A DNA stretch of 64,000 nt. Source: Algoriphagus alkaliphilus (GTDB taxonomy: Bacteria > Bacteroidota > Bacteroidia > Cytophagales > Cyclobacteriaceae). The notes under the pieces were generated by a model. The model had not been told where the DNA came from, did not search any database, and was given only the letters and a program-made list of their open reading frames with translations. This document shows positions 1 through 7,902 of the stretch, in pieces. The position numbers and the translations under genes are program-made. Positions within the stretch are counted from its first letter, which is position 1, and each line of letters starts with the position of its first letter. Location: positions 181,882-245,881 of the forward strand of contig NZ_FMXE01000004.1 of assembly GCF_900103735.1 (NCBI RefSeq), given 5' to 3'.

Positions 1-351
1 ACCAATTTAAATTTTTACTCCACCCATCAACTTTTGGAGGAATTAGAAGAACACAAAACCAAATTAAAACTTATCTCTGGGTATTCGGATTCTGAACTTG
101 ATGAAGTTATACGTCTGATTACTCAAAAAATCCGGTTCATTAACATCAAATTGATACCGATAGAAATTTTCGCTATGGCAGAAACCATTGTGGGGGATAT
201 AGACATTGACGATACAGAATTTGTAGCTCTGTCTGAGCATGCTAAGGCCAAATTATGGACGGGAGACAAAAAGCTTATTGCGGGATTAGCTAAGAAAAAC
301 TGGAAAAGGTTAATTTCTACCGATGAGTTGTTTCTTCTCATTCAAAAGTGA
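1..351 (+). CDS. PIN-domain protein, C-terminal part (5' end outside window)
   Basis: The frame is open from base 1, so the gene begins upstream of the window and about 116 residues of the C-terminal part are visible. The segment GDIDIDDTEFVALSEHAKAK followed by LWTGDKKL is the typical second half of a PIN ribonuclease fold: clustered acidic metal ligands (DIDDTEF), then the strand carrying T-G-D before the last helix. PIN proteins are usually the RNase toxin of VapBC-type modules, with the antitoxin gene just upstream, here out of view. An internal TTG at 34 could be mistaken for the start, but the upstream codons continue the fold. The family call is fairly sure; the toxin role is inferred. 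Confidence 0.7.
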   Translation, partial: TNLNFYSTHQLLEELEEHKTKLKLISGYSDSELDEVIRLITQKIRFINIKLIPIEIFAMAETIVGDIDIDDTEFVALSEHAKAKLWTGDKKLIAGLAKKNWKRLISTDELFLLIQK

Positions 352-693
352 TCCAACTAGTATGCCTAAGCGGAGTTTGCCCAACTGAATTCAAAAAATT
401 CCTCAAAGACTGATTTACCCGTTCCCCAGATTTTACAATTCCGAAGAACTGTTTCAGAAACTATGATCCGAATCCTCAGTCTGACTGTAGTTTGGCGTTA
501 TAGCCTAGCCATAGGCATTAACTTTTATAACTAAACCTTTCTATCAAACCGAGTTTTACAATAGTTGAAAATCCTATGTAAAAGCGATTCCGGATTTCAA
601 TCAATAATACAATCTGGATTGAATCCAGCATTCAATTGAATTTCAAATCTCCTAAGGGTAACAGATTTTTTGATTTTTACTTACAATTACATT
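352..693. other. Intergenic stretch without a recognisable gene
   Basis: I see no convincing coding frame here. Near 363-380 there is a decayed copy of the short GAGCGTAGTTTG-like spacer repeat (here AAGCGGAGTTTG), which recurs in several gene-poor stretches of the window. The rest is AT-rich sequence lying between the PIN gene and the 3' end of the convergent small membrane protein. Confidence 0.5.
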
Positions 694-879
694 TCAGACC
701 TCATCCTTGGTGGTTTTGACAAGGCCAATACCAGCTATGAAAAATAATAGACCTAATGATCCAAACACAATCATTTCTTTAGCGTCTGCTGATTCATTGG
801 CAAATGTAACAGCGGCATAAATAAGTCCTACTATACCCAAAATTGTAAGTATGGCTCCGAAAATTCTTTTTAAGTTCAT
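694..879 (-). CDS. Small two-helix membrane protein, function unknown
   Basis: This 61-residue protein has two hydrophobic segments, roughly residues 6-26 (GAILTILGIVGLIYAAVTF) and 38-54 (MIVFGSLGLLFFIAGIGLV), joined by a short polar loop (ANESADAKE) and followed by a charged tail. The composition is typical of small inner-membrane proteins that are common in Bacteroidota. It stands alone, and no function can be assigned. The ATG at 877-879 is the only sensible start. That the gene is real is inferred from the regular hydrophobic pattern and the proper start. Confidence 0.6.
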   Translation of the reverse strand: MNLKRIFGAILTILGIVGLIYAAVTFANESADAKEMIVFGSLGLLFFIAGIGLVKTTKDEV

Positions 880-938
880 AAGTAAGAAATATTACAGTTC
901 GACTATATCCACAATCATGCCAGCAAGGATTGAAGTAG

Positions 939-1193
939 GTAGCTTTCGGCAGTTGGGTACGCAAGCACAATGGTATTGCGATTGAATGCCTGCCCCACTT
1001 GACTCTTGTTGTTTCACTTTCCTGCATTCCAGCCTTTGGCTATTACGTAATCGGCATCATCGAAGCCAACAATCGAAGAATTCATACGCTCGAGGAGTTT
1101 GCATGCAATATTGAAAAAAATCAAGGTGGCGCGGTGCTGATAGAATGTCGCAGTGGTACACTAGGTTATTTCAAAGTTAACGGCCAACGCTAG
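939..1193 (+). pseudogene. Possible remnant of a PDZ-like C-terminal domain
   Basis: A short frame, open from 939 but lacking an ATG, ends in a segment (IIEANNRRIHTLEEF then GGAVLIECRSG) with the cadence of a PDZ domain as found at the C-terminus of HtrA/DegP proteases. These typically read G-x-I-I-x-x-V-N-x-x-x-V followed by a two-strand ending. The preceding residues look like unrelated sequence, and no protease domain is present. It may be a decayed fragment of a third HtrA-type gene or a chance open frame. Weakly supported. Confidence 0.25.
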
Positions 1194-1244
1194 GCTTGGA
1201 ATACTGGCCTAGGTATAATTTGCCCCGCCTGTGTGTAGCTTGAG

Positions 1245-1310
1245 GCTTGCCCGAGCGTAGTTTACAAAATGCTCGACTATCATTACGAATTTGTAATTCG
1301 CTTTAGAACA
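1245..1310. repeat. Degenerate GAGCGTAGTTT spacer repeat
   Basis: The pattern CCCGAGCGTAGTTTAC, then about 30 bases, then TTTGTAATTCGCTTTA is repeated with changes at about 2024-2085 and 39505-39580. It lies only in spacers. It looks like a decaying interspersed repeat, not a gene. Confidence 0.45.
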
Positions 1311-1392
1311 AATTACAATACCTAGAAATAGCCTGGCACCTTATGGATCTGTATTCCTTTCCTGGCTTAGAGCTATAATTCAAATTTTATCT

Positions 1393-1424
1393 TTTGAAAT
1401 ACTCCATCAAAGTATATACTTTTG
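1393..1424 (+). promoter_or_regulatory. Promoter and palindromic operator of the RHH/MazF operon
   Basis: TTTG at 1393-1396 and TACTTTTG at 1417-1424 fit the Bacteroidota promoter (TTTG, then TAnnTTTG) with a 20-base gap. A perfect 14-base palindrome, AAAGTATATACTTT at 1409-1422, overlaps the -7 element. This is where an RHH antitoxin (or its toxin complex) would be expected to bind for autorepression. The start codon follows 23 bases downstream. Confidence 0.6.
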
Positions 1425-1446
1425 ATACATACATACTCTTCGCAAA

Positions 1447-1680
1447 ATGAAAACTCTTTCTCTCAAACTTGATGATCAGATCTTTCAGGAAACTGAAGAA
1501 GTAATCGGAGCACTTGATAAGCCGCGAAACCGGTACATCAACGAGGCAATTCAGTACTACAACCGAATCCAAAAAAGAAAGCTGCTCTCCAAGCGACTTG
1601 CCTTTGAGTCCAATCTTGTAAGCGAAGAATCGATGAAAGTACTTTCGGAATTTGACGATATAGAGGAGTATGACTACTAA
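1447..1680 (+). CDS. Ribbon-helix-helix antitoxin (CopG-like)
   Basis: This 77-residue protein opens with the ribbon strand MKTLSLKLDDQIFQETEEV and continues with the helix pair around PRNRYINEAIQYYNRIQKRK. That is the ribbon-helix-helix DNA-binding pattern in which the strand pairs in a dimer and contacts the major groove. The acidic C-terminal tail (SEFDDIEEYDY) is likely the part that wraps the toxin. Its stop codon overlaps the start of the MazF-like gene by 11 bases, so the two are translationally coupled. A 14-base palindrome in the promoter suggests autorepression. The call as antitoxin rests on fold pattern and on the neighbour. Confidence 0.8.
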   Translation: MKTLSLKLDDQIFQETEEVIGALDKPRNRYINEAIQYYNRIQKRKLLSKRLAFESNLVSEESMKVLSEFDDIEEYDY

Positions 1681-2017
1681 AAAAAATGAGATTTGGCTCG
1701 CAAATCTTGACCCAAGATTTGGTACTGAGGCAGGAAAAACCAGACCCGTTCTTATCATCCAAAGTGACCTGCTGAACAAATTTCACCCCTCCTCCTTAAT
1801 CTGCCCCATTACCACGAATGTAAAACCCGAAAGCAAAATTCTGAGGGTTCAGCTCAAAAAAGGTGTCGCAGGAGTCATTGAAGACTGCGATGTGATGATT
1901 GATCAAATCCGGGCTATCGACAACAAAAGACTGCTTAAGAGAATCGGAAGTCTGTCAAACGAACTCTCTCAAAAAGTCAAGGAGAACCTTAAAATTGTAT
2001 TGGATCTGGAGGATTGA
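1670..2017 (+). CDS. MazF/PemK-type mRNA interferase toxin
   Basis: This 115-residue protein has the PemK/MazF layout. The N-terminal strand KNEIWLANLDPRFGTEAGKTRPVLIIQSD carries the conserved G-x-E-x-x-K-x-R-P-V-L motif. Then come LICPITTN (the S/T-containing catalytic strand) and a C-terminal half with DQIRAIDNKRLLKRIGSLS. Enzymes of this family cut mRNA at short single-stranded sites and arrest growth when the antitoxin is lost. The reading frame is intact, with the conserved R-P and T residues present, so it is probably active. It is the second gene of a coupled antitoxin-toxin operon. Confidence 0.88.
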   Translation: MTTKKNEIWLANLDPRFGTEAGKTRPVLIIQSDLLNKFHPSSLICPITTNVKPESKILRVQLKKGVAGVIEDCDVMIDQIRAIDNKRLLKRIGSLSNELSQKVKENLKIVLDLED

Positions 2018-2023
2018 TCCCCA

Positions 2024-2085
2024 CCTGAGCATAGTTTGTAAAACACTCTTCCATCCAACCTGATTTGTAATTCGCTACATAAACT
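2024..2085. repeat. Degenerate GAGCATAGTTTG spacer repeat
   Basis: CCACCTGAGCATAGTTTGT followed by TTTGTAATTCGCTACAT matches the arrangement at 1245-1310. A small direct repeat (TTTCTAAGCGA twice) follows near 2203-2225, ahead of the next gene. Confidence 0.4.
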
Positions 2086-2266
2086 TGAGTGAAAATCGGG
2101 TGATTCAATTACTTGTTGATCGGAATATTGAGATGTAGAATTCCATCCAGCTGGGGACAAAGCTTGAATTTGGCCTGTTGGGAAGTCCCTGAAATTGATT
2201 GGATTTCTAAGCGATTTCTAAGCGATTTCAAAGTATTAGTTATCGCGAAATATTGATGAACTATTT

Positions 2267-2800
2267 ATGAAGAATTACTTTTTATTTATCCTTCTATTTT
2301 ATACCGGCATAGTAGAGGCGCAACAGTTTAATGTGGGCATTCGCCTTCAGAAAACCCATCAGATGTATTGGGAAAATGGGGTTTCTACCCAGTATTCCTT
2401 TGCGAATTTCAAACCGGATCGGCTTTTTGTGGGCTTTGATTTTGTGACTTCACGACTTGGATCAGCCTTCAATTCCAATGCACTCAAGCAAGACAGTTAT
2501 ATATTTTCGGGAAGTTGGCATTTCTTCAAAAAGCGCCAAGTGCATCTTGTCGGAAGATTGAATACGGGTTATTTGACTACTGATTTGGAAGAGGATATTT
2601 TTGCCCAACTCCCATCTTCTGCTTTTCTCCTGGCACCTGAATTGGGCTTGAATTATTCGCCAAAGCAGTTCCCATTTTCCTTGAACACCGGAATTGGGTT
2701 TTATGTCAATATGCAGGAGGAAAGCAAAACTCCCGGTACCTTTCAGCCGCTGTATTACCATTTGACCTTGTACTACAAACTTTTTGAAAATAAAAAATGA
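2267..2800 (+). CDS. Secreted beta-rich protein, probable outer-membrane barrel
   Basis: The 177-residue product starts with a signal peptide (MKNYFLFILLFYTGIVEA, cleavage before QQFNVG). The mature part is a run of alternating hydrophobic/aromatic strands ending in YYHLTLYYKLF, as in small outer-membrane barrels whose last strand ends with an aromatic residue. I do not recognise a named family. The gene stops with a TGA that lies inside ATGAAA, the first bases of a repeat unit, and the next gene starts exactly at the end of that unit. The two genes were probably once directly overlapping, so they may form one transcription unit. Confidence 0.6.
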   Translation: MKNYFLFILLFYTGIVEAQQFNVGIRLQKTHQMYWENGVSTQYSFANFKPDRLFVGFDFVTSRLGSAFNSNALKQDSYIFSGSWHFFKKRQVHLVGRLNTGYLTTDLEEDIFAQLPSSAFLLAPELGLNYSPKQFPFSLNTGIGFYVNMQEESKTPGTFQPLYYHLTLYYKLFENKK

Positions 2801-2904
2801 AATCAAGCATGACCCTTCGGTGTCACACAGAGGGATGCCCCGATAACTATCGGGGAATGCATGCGAAGATTCCATGTGGCCTTTAAAAATCAAATTATAA
2901 ACAC
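2797..2904 (+). repeat. ATGAAA-bounded hairpin repeat, locus A (one unit)
   Basis: The unit runs from ATGAAA at 2797 to just before ATGAAA at 2905, 108 bases. It contains the conserved words GCATGA, CACACAG, GGGATG, GCGAAGATTCC, ATGTGGCC and the A/T-rich end AAATTATAAACAC. Hairpin 1 is GACCCTTCGGTGTC at 2811-2824, with one mismatch and a TTCG loop. Hairpin 2 is CCCCGATAACTATCGGGG at 2838-2855. The first ATGAAA holds the TGA stop of the upstream gene, and the last one is the start of the downstream gene. Confidence 0.85.
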
Positions 2905-3441
2905 ATGAAAACTCCCTTGAAAAACATATTGATCGCGGGTCCTCTCTTTTTGGCTGTTTTACTCTTTTCTGCTTGCAGCGATGCACCGGAAATCAATGAC
3001 TCGCTTCTTGATGGGAATGTGATTTTTGACCCCTCCCTTTATTCCCCTGAGGATTACCTGGCCTCTGCAAAATTTCCGAATCCGAGTGCTGAAGACCTGG
3101 ACAAACACATTTTGATCGCTTCCCATGGTTACTCTGCTTCCACCTTTGAGTGGCAGGAATTTGTGGATTGGTCAGCCGATGCGGACTATCGGGTTTCCAC
3201 TCTCTTGTTGGATGGGCATGGCCGCAGCTATGAAGATTTCAAAGCCTCCAAGTGGGAAGATTGGCGTGCCGCCATTATTCGGGAATTTGAGTTATTGGAA
3301 AATCTGGGCTATACAAAAATCAGTTTTGTGGGATCTTCCACAAGTGGAGCATTGCTTTTGGAGTTGATGGAAACCGGTTATTTTGACAATCATGTGAAAC
3401 CCAAAAACATTTTCTTTGTCGATCCCATCAGAAGAATCTAA
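2905..3441 (+). pseudogene. Alpha/beta-hydrolase lipoprotein, truncated
   Basis: The 178-residue product has a lipoprotein signal (LAVLLFSACSD, lipid-anchored Cys 24) and the first half of an alpha/beta hydrolase. The oxyanion region is ILIASHGYSAS, followed by the strand VSTLLLDGHGRS and the nucleophile elbow FVGSSTSGALLL (G-x-S-x-x-G-like). It stops right after the strand NIFFVDPI. The family's lid, acid residue and catalytic histidine, normally in a further 120-150 residues, are missing, and I found no continuation in the 247 bases downstream. It is most likely a broken gene. It starts exactly at the end of a repeat unit. Confidence 0.6.
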
Positions 3442-3688
3442 CACAGTGACTCCTTCCACATTTTACAAATCCAGAGTTTCATCATTTCGCCTAGTCAGAA
3501 GATCACCTTTGTAAATAATCGTTCAATTGGCTTCCATGAAAGGGTTGAGTTGATTTTTAATCGAAATTAAAATCACAGATTGTCTTTACAGCCAAATGAA
3601 TTTGGAATTCGCTCAAGGCTAAGTAACTTGATTCTTTTGGGAGAGGAGTATCCTCGACCGCTCTGAAAAAGCCTTAGCTACAAAAAAT

Positions 3689-4636
3689 ATGAAAAACCTT
3701 CTTTGGGTCGCTGTTTTCTCTATGTTGATCGCCTGTAACCAAAAAAAAGATGCAGGTGATCTATCTGAAAACCAAATCCTGCAGGATTCCATCTTCACTA
3801 CTCCTTTGGGAAAAACCTTCCCTATTCCTGTGCCTTCTGAAAAGCTTTTGGCTCAATATCAGGAAGCAAAAACAAGTTTTGAAGCCAATCCTGAGAATGT
3901 GGATGCCCTCATCTGGTTTGGGCGGCGGACAGCCTACCTTGGGCAGTATCAGGAAGCCATAGCCATCTACACGAGAGGTCTGGAGAAATTCCCCAATGAC
4001 CCAAGACTCTACCGACATCGGGGACACCGCTACATCAGTATCAGGGAATACGATCGCGCGATTTCAGATTTTGAAAAGGCTGCGCAATTGATCGAGGGAA
4101 CCGCAGATGAGGTTGAACCCGACGGCATGCCCAATGCGCTGAATATTCCGGTAAGCAGCTTACACGGCAACATTTGGTATCATCTGGGATTGGCCTATTA
4201 CCTCAGCCATCAATATGAAAAAGCCAATACCGCTTATCTGCGCTGTCGGGAAAGTGGCAATCACTATGATAATATTGTTTCAAGCACACACTGGCTTTAC
4301 ATGATTCAGCGGCGGCTCGGCAATTCCCAAAAAGCTGAGTCCATGTTATCCCCCATCCATCAGGACTCCACCGTAATCGAAAATCAAAGCTATGCCGATC
4401 TCTGTCGCCTTTACAAAGGCTGGATCCCCGTGGACTCCCTATTGCCGGATGGACCTGCGAGCCCCTCCAATGACGCGATTCGCTATGGGGTAGCCAATTG
4501 GTTTCTATACAATGGAGATACCGCTCAAGCAAGAAAAATGATGCAGGAATTAGTCGACGATAAAGCATTTTCCTCCTTTGGGTATCTTGCAGCGGAAAGT
4601 GATTTGATCCGATACTTTGGGCAGAAACAGCGCTGA
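3689..4636 (+). CDS. TPR-repeat lipoprotein
   Basis: This 315-residue protein starts with MKNLLWVAVFSMLIACNQ, a lipoprotein signal with the lipid-anchored Cys at position 16. Tetratricopeptide helices follow from about residue 50 (EAKTSFEANPENVDALIWFG, LGQYQEAIAIYTRGLEKFP, DPRLYRHRGHRYISIREYDR, HLGLAYYLSHQYEKANTAYL). These canonical TPR motifs form a superhelical protein-binding surface. It is probably tethered in the periplasm or at the outer membrane and works as an adaptor. The gene is monocistronic. A homologous domain is common in Bacteroidota, but the partner is unknown. Confidence 0.8.
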   Translation: MKNLLWVAVFSMLIACNQKKDAGDLSENQILQDSIFTTPLGKTFPIPVPSEKLLAQYQEAKTSFEANPENVDALIWFGRRTAYLGQYQEAIAIYTRGLEKFPNDPRLYRHRGHRYISIREYDRAISDFEKAAQLIEGTADEVEPDGMPNALNIPVSSLHGNIWYHLGLAYYLSHQYEKANTAYLRCRESGNHYDNIVSSTHWLYMIQRRLGNSQKAESMLSPIHQDSTVIENQSYADLCRLYKGWIPVDSLLPDGPASPSNDAIRYGVANWFLYNGDTAQARKMMQELVDDKAFSSFGYLAAESDLIRYFGQKQR

Positions 4637-4987
4637 AAAACTTATTAATAAATCGTATTCAAATGCATGTTTGCCAAACTTGAGCGATTTTATCAGCTGA
4701 CAAAAGCGAATACCGGAAAATTATTCTGAAAATGTATCAGTTTCCGTTGAGGAAATCATCAGATATTCATTTTTCCGTCATCCCCGGATTCGACATAAAT
4801 TTCATGAAGACTAAATTATTCCATTATTTTTATCAAAGTATAATTTGATTAAAGTAGTCAGACCTGTCTTCCTTCAGTGTGAATAATGTACCAGTTTATG
4901 ACGCTTGTGCCATGCCTTTCCACCTAAGACAGGTGTGCAAGATTTCATTTTAATTAGCAAGATTTCAGCATAAAAACTCATCATAGT
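4637..4987. other. Intergenic region before the potassium channel
   Basis: No open frame is convincing. ACCTGTCTT at 4862-4870 pairs with AAGACAGGT at 4926-4934, about 55 bases apart, and the second arm also lies in a small local hairpin (CACCT-AAGAC-AGGTG). This could be an upstream control region of the channel gene or chance. Nothing else is seen. Confidence 0.35.
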
Positions 4988-6679
4988 ATGAAGTTTCTAG
5001 GAGCACAGATTTCATTTTTGCTACAGAATAAGCCTGACCGAAAAAACTTACGGTTACTGTTTAATTTTCTCTTGGTACTCCTTGGAATGATTACGGTATT
5101 CTCTGTGATTTTTCATCTTTTGATGCTCAGGGAAGGACAGACCTTTTCCTGGTTGACGGGATTCTATTGGACACTTACCGTGATGTCTACGCTTGGATTT
5201 GGAGACATCACATTCCACAGTGATTTTGGAAGATTATTTTCAATAGTGGTCTTACTGTCGGGGATGTTGTTTTTATTGGTATTGTTCCCATTTACCTTTA
5301 TCAACTTCTTTTATTCTCCTTGGATAAAGGCACAGGATCAATCCCGTGTTCCCAGAGAACTTCCGAAAACCATTCAAGGGCATGTTATTCTAACCCGCTA
5401 CGGCCCGATCACCGAACCGCTGATCAAAAAGCTTCATCGGTTTAATTACGAATACGTTGTTCTGGTAGCAGATCTAGCAGAAGGGCTACGTCTGAAAGAA
5501 ATGGGGATAAATGTCATGCTGGGAGATTTGGTTGATCCCCAAACCTACAGAAACGCCAGAGTTGAAAAAGCCGCCATGGTAGCGACGACAGAATCGGATG
5601 TACTCAATACTAATGTTGCTTTTACAGTAAGAGGAATCAATAAGGAGGTCACCATTATCTCCACGGCTAATACCGATGCAGCTGTAGATATTCTAAAGCT
5701 CGCAGGCAGCAATAATGTTCTTCAATTAGGAGAAATAATGGGCTTAATACTATCACGAAGAGCGAATGCCGGAGATGCCTGTGCGCATGTGGTTGGACGT
5801 TTTGGGGAGTTACAGATTGCCGAAGCCCTCGTCACCGGATCAGCTTTGGTTGGAATGACCTTAAAGGAGACCGAACTGAGGCAAAAAGTCGGAGTCAGTG
5901 TGGTTGGAATCTGGGAGCGGGGAAACTTCCAAACCGCCAGGCCTGAGACTCTCATTTCCCAAAGCACCGTATTGGTTTTGGCAGGTTCGGGAGATCAGAT
6001 GGAACTTTACAACAAGACATTTGGTGTGAAAAGAGAATTAAATGCACCTGTTTTGATTTTGGGAGGAGGAAGGGTCGGTCGGGCTACCGGAAAAGCCCTG
6101 TCTGTAAGAAATCTTGACTATAAGATTGTTGAAAAAGATCCCTCTCGGGTCAAAGGCGTAAGAAATTCGATTGTTGGTGATGCTTCAGATCGGGAAGTAC
6201 TGCACCATGCCAGAATTATGGAGTCTCCCTCCGTGATCATCACTACCCATGACGACGATGTCAATGTGTACTTAACCATCTACTGTAGATTGATTCGGCC
6301 TGATATCCAAATTATCACTCGCTCGACTCTTGAAAGGAATTTGGGAAATATGCATCGGGCAGGTGCCGACTTTGTCATGTCATATGCTTCCCTTGGTGCA
6401 AACACCATATTGAATTTGTTGCAACGAAGTGATATCATGATGGTGGCTGAGGGCCTCGATTTGATCAAAGTAAAAATCCCCAAACAACTCACCGGCAAAA
6501 CTATCAAAGAATCTTCGATAAGAAAAGAGACGGGGTGTACGATCATTGCCATTCGAACCGGTGAAGAAATGACCATCAACCCTGAACCAGAGATGATAAT
6601 GGAAGAAGGCGCTGAAATCATACTGATCGGAACCGTCGAAGCAGAAAATCAGTTCCTCCGCATTTATGGGGCAAATTAG
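4988..6679 (+). CDS. Two-RCK potassium channel (Kch/TrkA-type)
   Basis: This 563-residue inner-membrane protein has a first helix at about residues 22-48, a pore helix, the selectivity filter TLGFGD at 68-73 and a second helix at about 83-108. Two RCK (TrkA-N/TrkA-C) modules follow. In the first, GHVILTRYGPI is the nucleotide-binding start, ending in a TrkA-C domain with VGMTLKETELR. The second starts with PVLILGGGRVGRATGKAL, a classic G-x-G-x-x-G Rossmann loop, and ends in LTGKTIKESSIR. The filter GFGD instead of GYGD is common in such channels. It likely gates K+ flux in response to a nucleotide or ion. The gene is monocistronic. Confidence 0.88.
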   Translation: MKFLGAQISFLLQNKPDRKNLRLLFNFLLVLLGMITVFSVIFHLLMLREGQTFSWLTGFYWTLTVMSTLGFGDITFHSDFGRLFSIVVLLSGMLFLLVLFPFTFINFFYSPWIKAQDQSRVPRELPKTIQGHVILTRYGPITEPLIKKLHRFNYEYVVLVADLAEGLRLKEMGINVMLGDLVDPQTYRNARVEKAAMVATTESDVLNTNVAFTVRGINKEVTIISTANTDAAVDILKLAGSNNVLQLGEIMGLILSRRANAGDACAHVVGRFGELQIAEALVTGSALVGMTLKETELRQKVGVSVVGIWERGNFQTARPETLISQSTVLVLAGSGDQMELYNKTFGVKRELNAPVLILGGGRVGRATGKALSVRNLDYKIVEKDPSRVKGVRNSIVGDASDREVLHHARIMESPSVIITTHDDDVNVYLTIYCRLIRPDIQIITRSTLERNLGNMHRAGADFVMSYASLGANTILNLLQRSDIMMVAEGLDLIKVKIPKQLTGKTIKESSIRKETGCTIIAIRTGEEMTINPEPEMIMEEGAEIILIGTVEAENQFLRIYGAN

Positions 6680-6744
6680 GCAGGCAATACCTTGGCAGAT
6701 AGTTGAGCATTCAATACATCTCCCAATAATTGTCAGCTACATAA

Positions 6745-7071
6745 GTTGAACTATTTTTTAAAAAAATTATTATCCTAATTGTGGAGGAAGGTTTGGGAAT
6801 TTTCAATTCCATCCAGTTTACCTCCAGGAATTCCAATTCACTCGCTGATCTCCGACTCGCACATACCAGCAGCAGAAATTCTCTGATTTCAGTCAATCAA
6901 CAATTGGCCATTGGGTTTGGAGTAGCATTTGGTTTAATTCTTCTCAAACTTTTTGAAGGTGATGTACATCTAGTCCAAGGAGTTATTCATCAGGCATTTC
7001 GATATACATTTTTGGTATTTGGAAGTTTAACTATGCTTTCGCCCTTGGTTTTCCGACGATTACACGGGTGA
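6745..7071 (+). pseudogene. C-terminal remnant of a DHA2-type MFS exporter
   Basis: A frame of about 100 residues contains GLGIFNSIQF, then NSLADLRLAHTSSRNSL, SVNQQLAIGFGVAFGL and finally YTFLVFGSLTMLSPLVFRRL. These are the last transmembrane helices of 14-helix drug:H+ antiporters of the EmrB/QacA group. The first 350-400 residues expected for that family are absent, and upstream there is only AT-rich non-coding sequence. The frame has no good start codon (GTG at 6781 at best). I read it as the tail of a deleted exporter gene. Confidence 0.6.
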
Positions 7072-7102
7072 GACGGGGAGAGTCTAAGAGCCCAAGGATG
7101 AT

Positions 7103-7783
7103 TTATCCCACCGTAATCACTTTTGTCAAGGTAAAGCCGTCATTTAGATTTCCGGACACCGAGTCGGCCATATTGCCTGCCAAGCTGTTACGGAAAACCC
7201 CGTCTGTTTCGTTTGGAGTATCTTCCTTGCCTTTGTATCCCCGACTGGCATAGACTTCCGATGTACTTTTCTCCGGAAATGCAATCTGGGTACTCAGAAC
7301 AATTTTGTTTTCTCTCAGCACATCTACGTGAAGATGGGGAGCGCGACCGGGGTACCATCCCGGAAAAATACTGATGAAAGAAACCTCGCCATTGGCATCA
7401 GTAGTCTGACGACCTCTGAGAAATGAAACTTTTGTAAAATCTGCTTTTTGGAGCGGGTGATTGCCATATTCAGAGTAATATCCCTCTGCATCACAGTGCC
7501 AGATATCTACCTGAGCACCTGTAATCGGCGAGCAACCCACGCTTTGATCCTGGATTTTCAGATTGATCAGAAGCGCAATACCCTGTCGATCGGCTACGAT
7601 ATTCGCTCGCATCAGTTCCGCAGGTGATTTATTGGGAAAAGGGCCCCGAGTTTCTTTCGGTGAAACTTCACAGGCAGGATCATCTCCCTTAAGATCACTT
7701 TTGGTGTCACAGGCCATCACAGGTATTGCCACGATCGTACCAAAACCTGCTAAGGTTTTCTTCAAAAATTCCCGCTTTTTCAT
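7103..7783 (-). CDS. Intradiol ring-cleavage dioxygenase-like secreted protein
   Basis: This 226-residue protein begins with KKREFLKKTLAGFG and a hydrophobic stretch ending in VMACD, a Tat-like or lipoprotein export signal. The catalytic core of intradiol dioxygenases follows. It shows GAQVDIWHCDAEGYYSEY (Tyr ligand near 102-103), a Greek-key segment TDANGEVSFISIFPGWY (Tyr 144), then GRAPHLHVDV (His 150 and His 152). Together these give the two Tyr and two His that bind non-haem Fe(III). Exported members are known in Bacteroidota, but the aromatic substrate cannot be read from the sequence. It is a single gene with the MFS remnant converging on it. Confidence 0.82.
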   Translation of the reverse strand: MKKREFLKKTLAGFGTIVAIPVMACDTKSDLKGDDPACEVSPKETRGPFPNKSPAELMRANIVADRQGIALLINLKIQDQSVGCSPITGAQVDIWHCDAEGYYSEYGNHPLQKADFTKVSFLRGRQTTDANGEVSFISIFPGWYPGRAPHLHVDVLRENKIVLSTQIAFPEKSTSEVYASRGYKGKEDTPNETDGVFRNSLAGNMADSVSGNLNDGFTLTKVITVG

Positions 7784-7902
7784 ACTTTCTTGGATTAGTA
7801 CACTGCAAAGGTTACTGAATTTCAGGTATTTATTTTAGAATTTGTGACCAGCCCGGTTGAAATCCTCACTCTAACTGGTTGGAGTTCTCACCAACCACAT
7901 TG

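Noticed and set aside
2462..2986. 174-codon minus-strand frame
   Set aside because: It crosses a gene end, the hairpin repeat and the next gene start on the other strand. It is open by chance.
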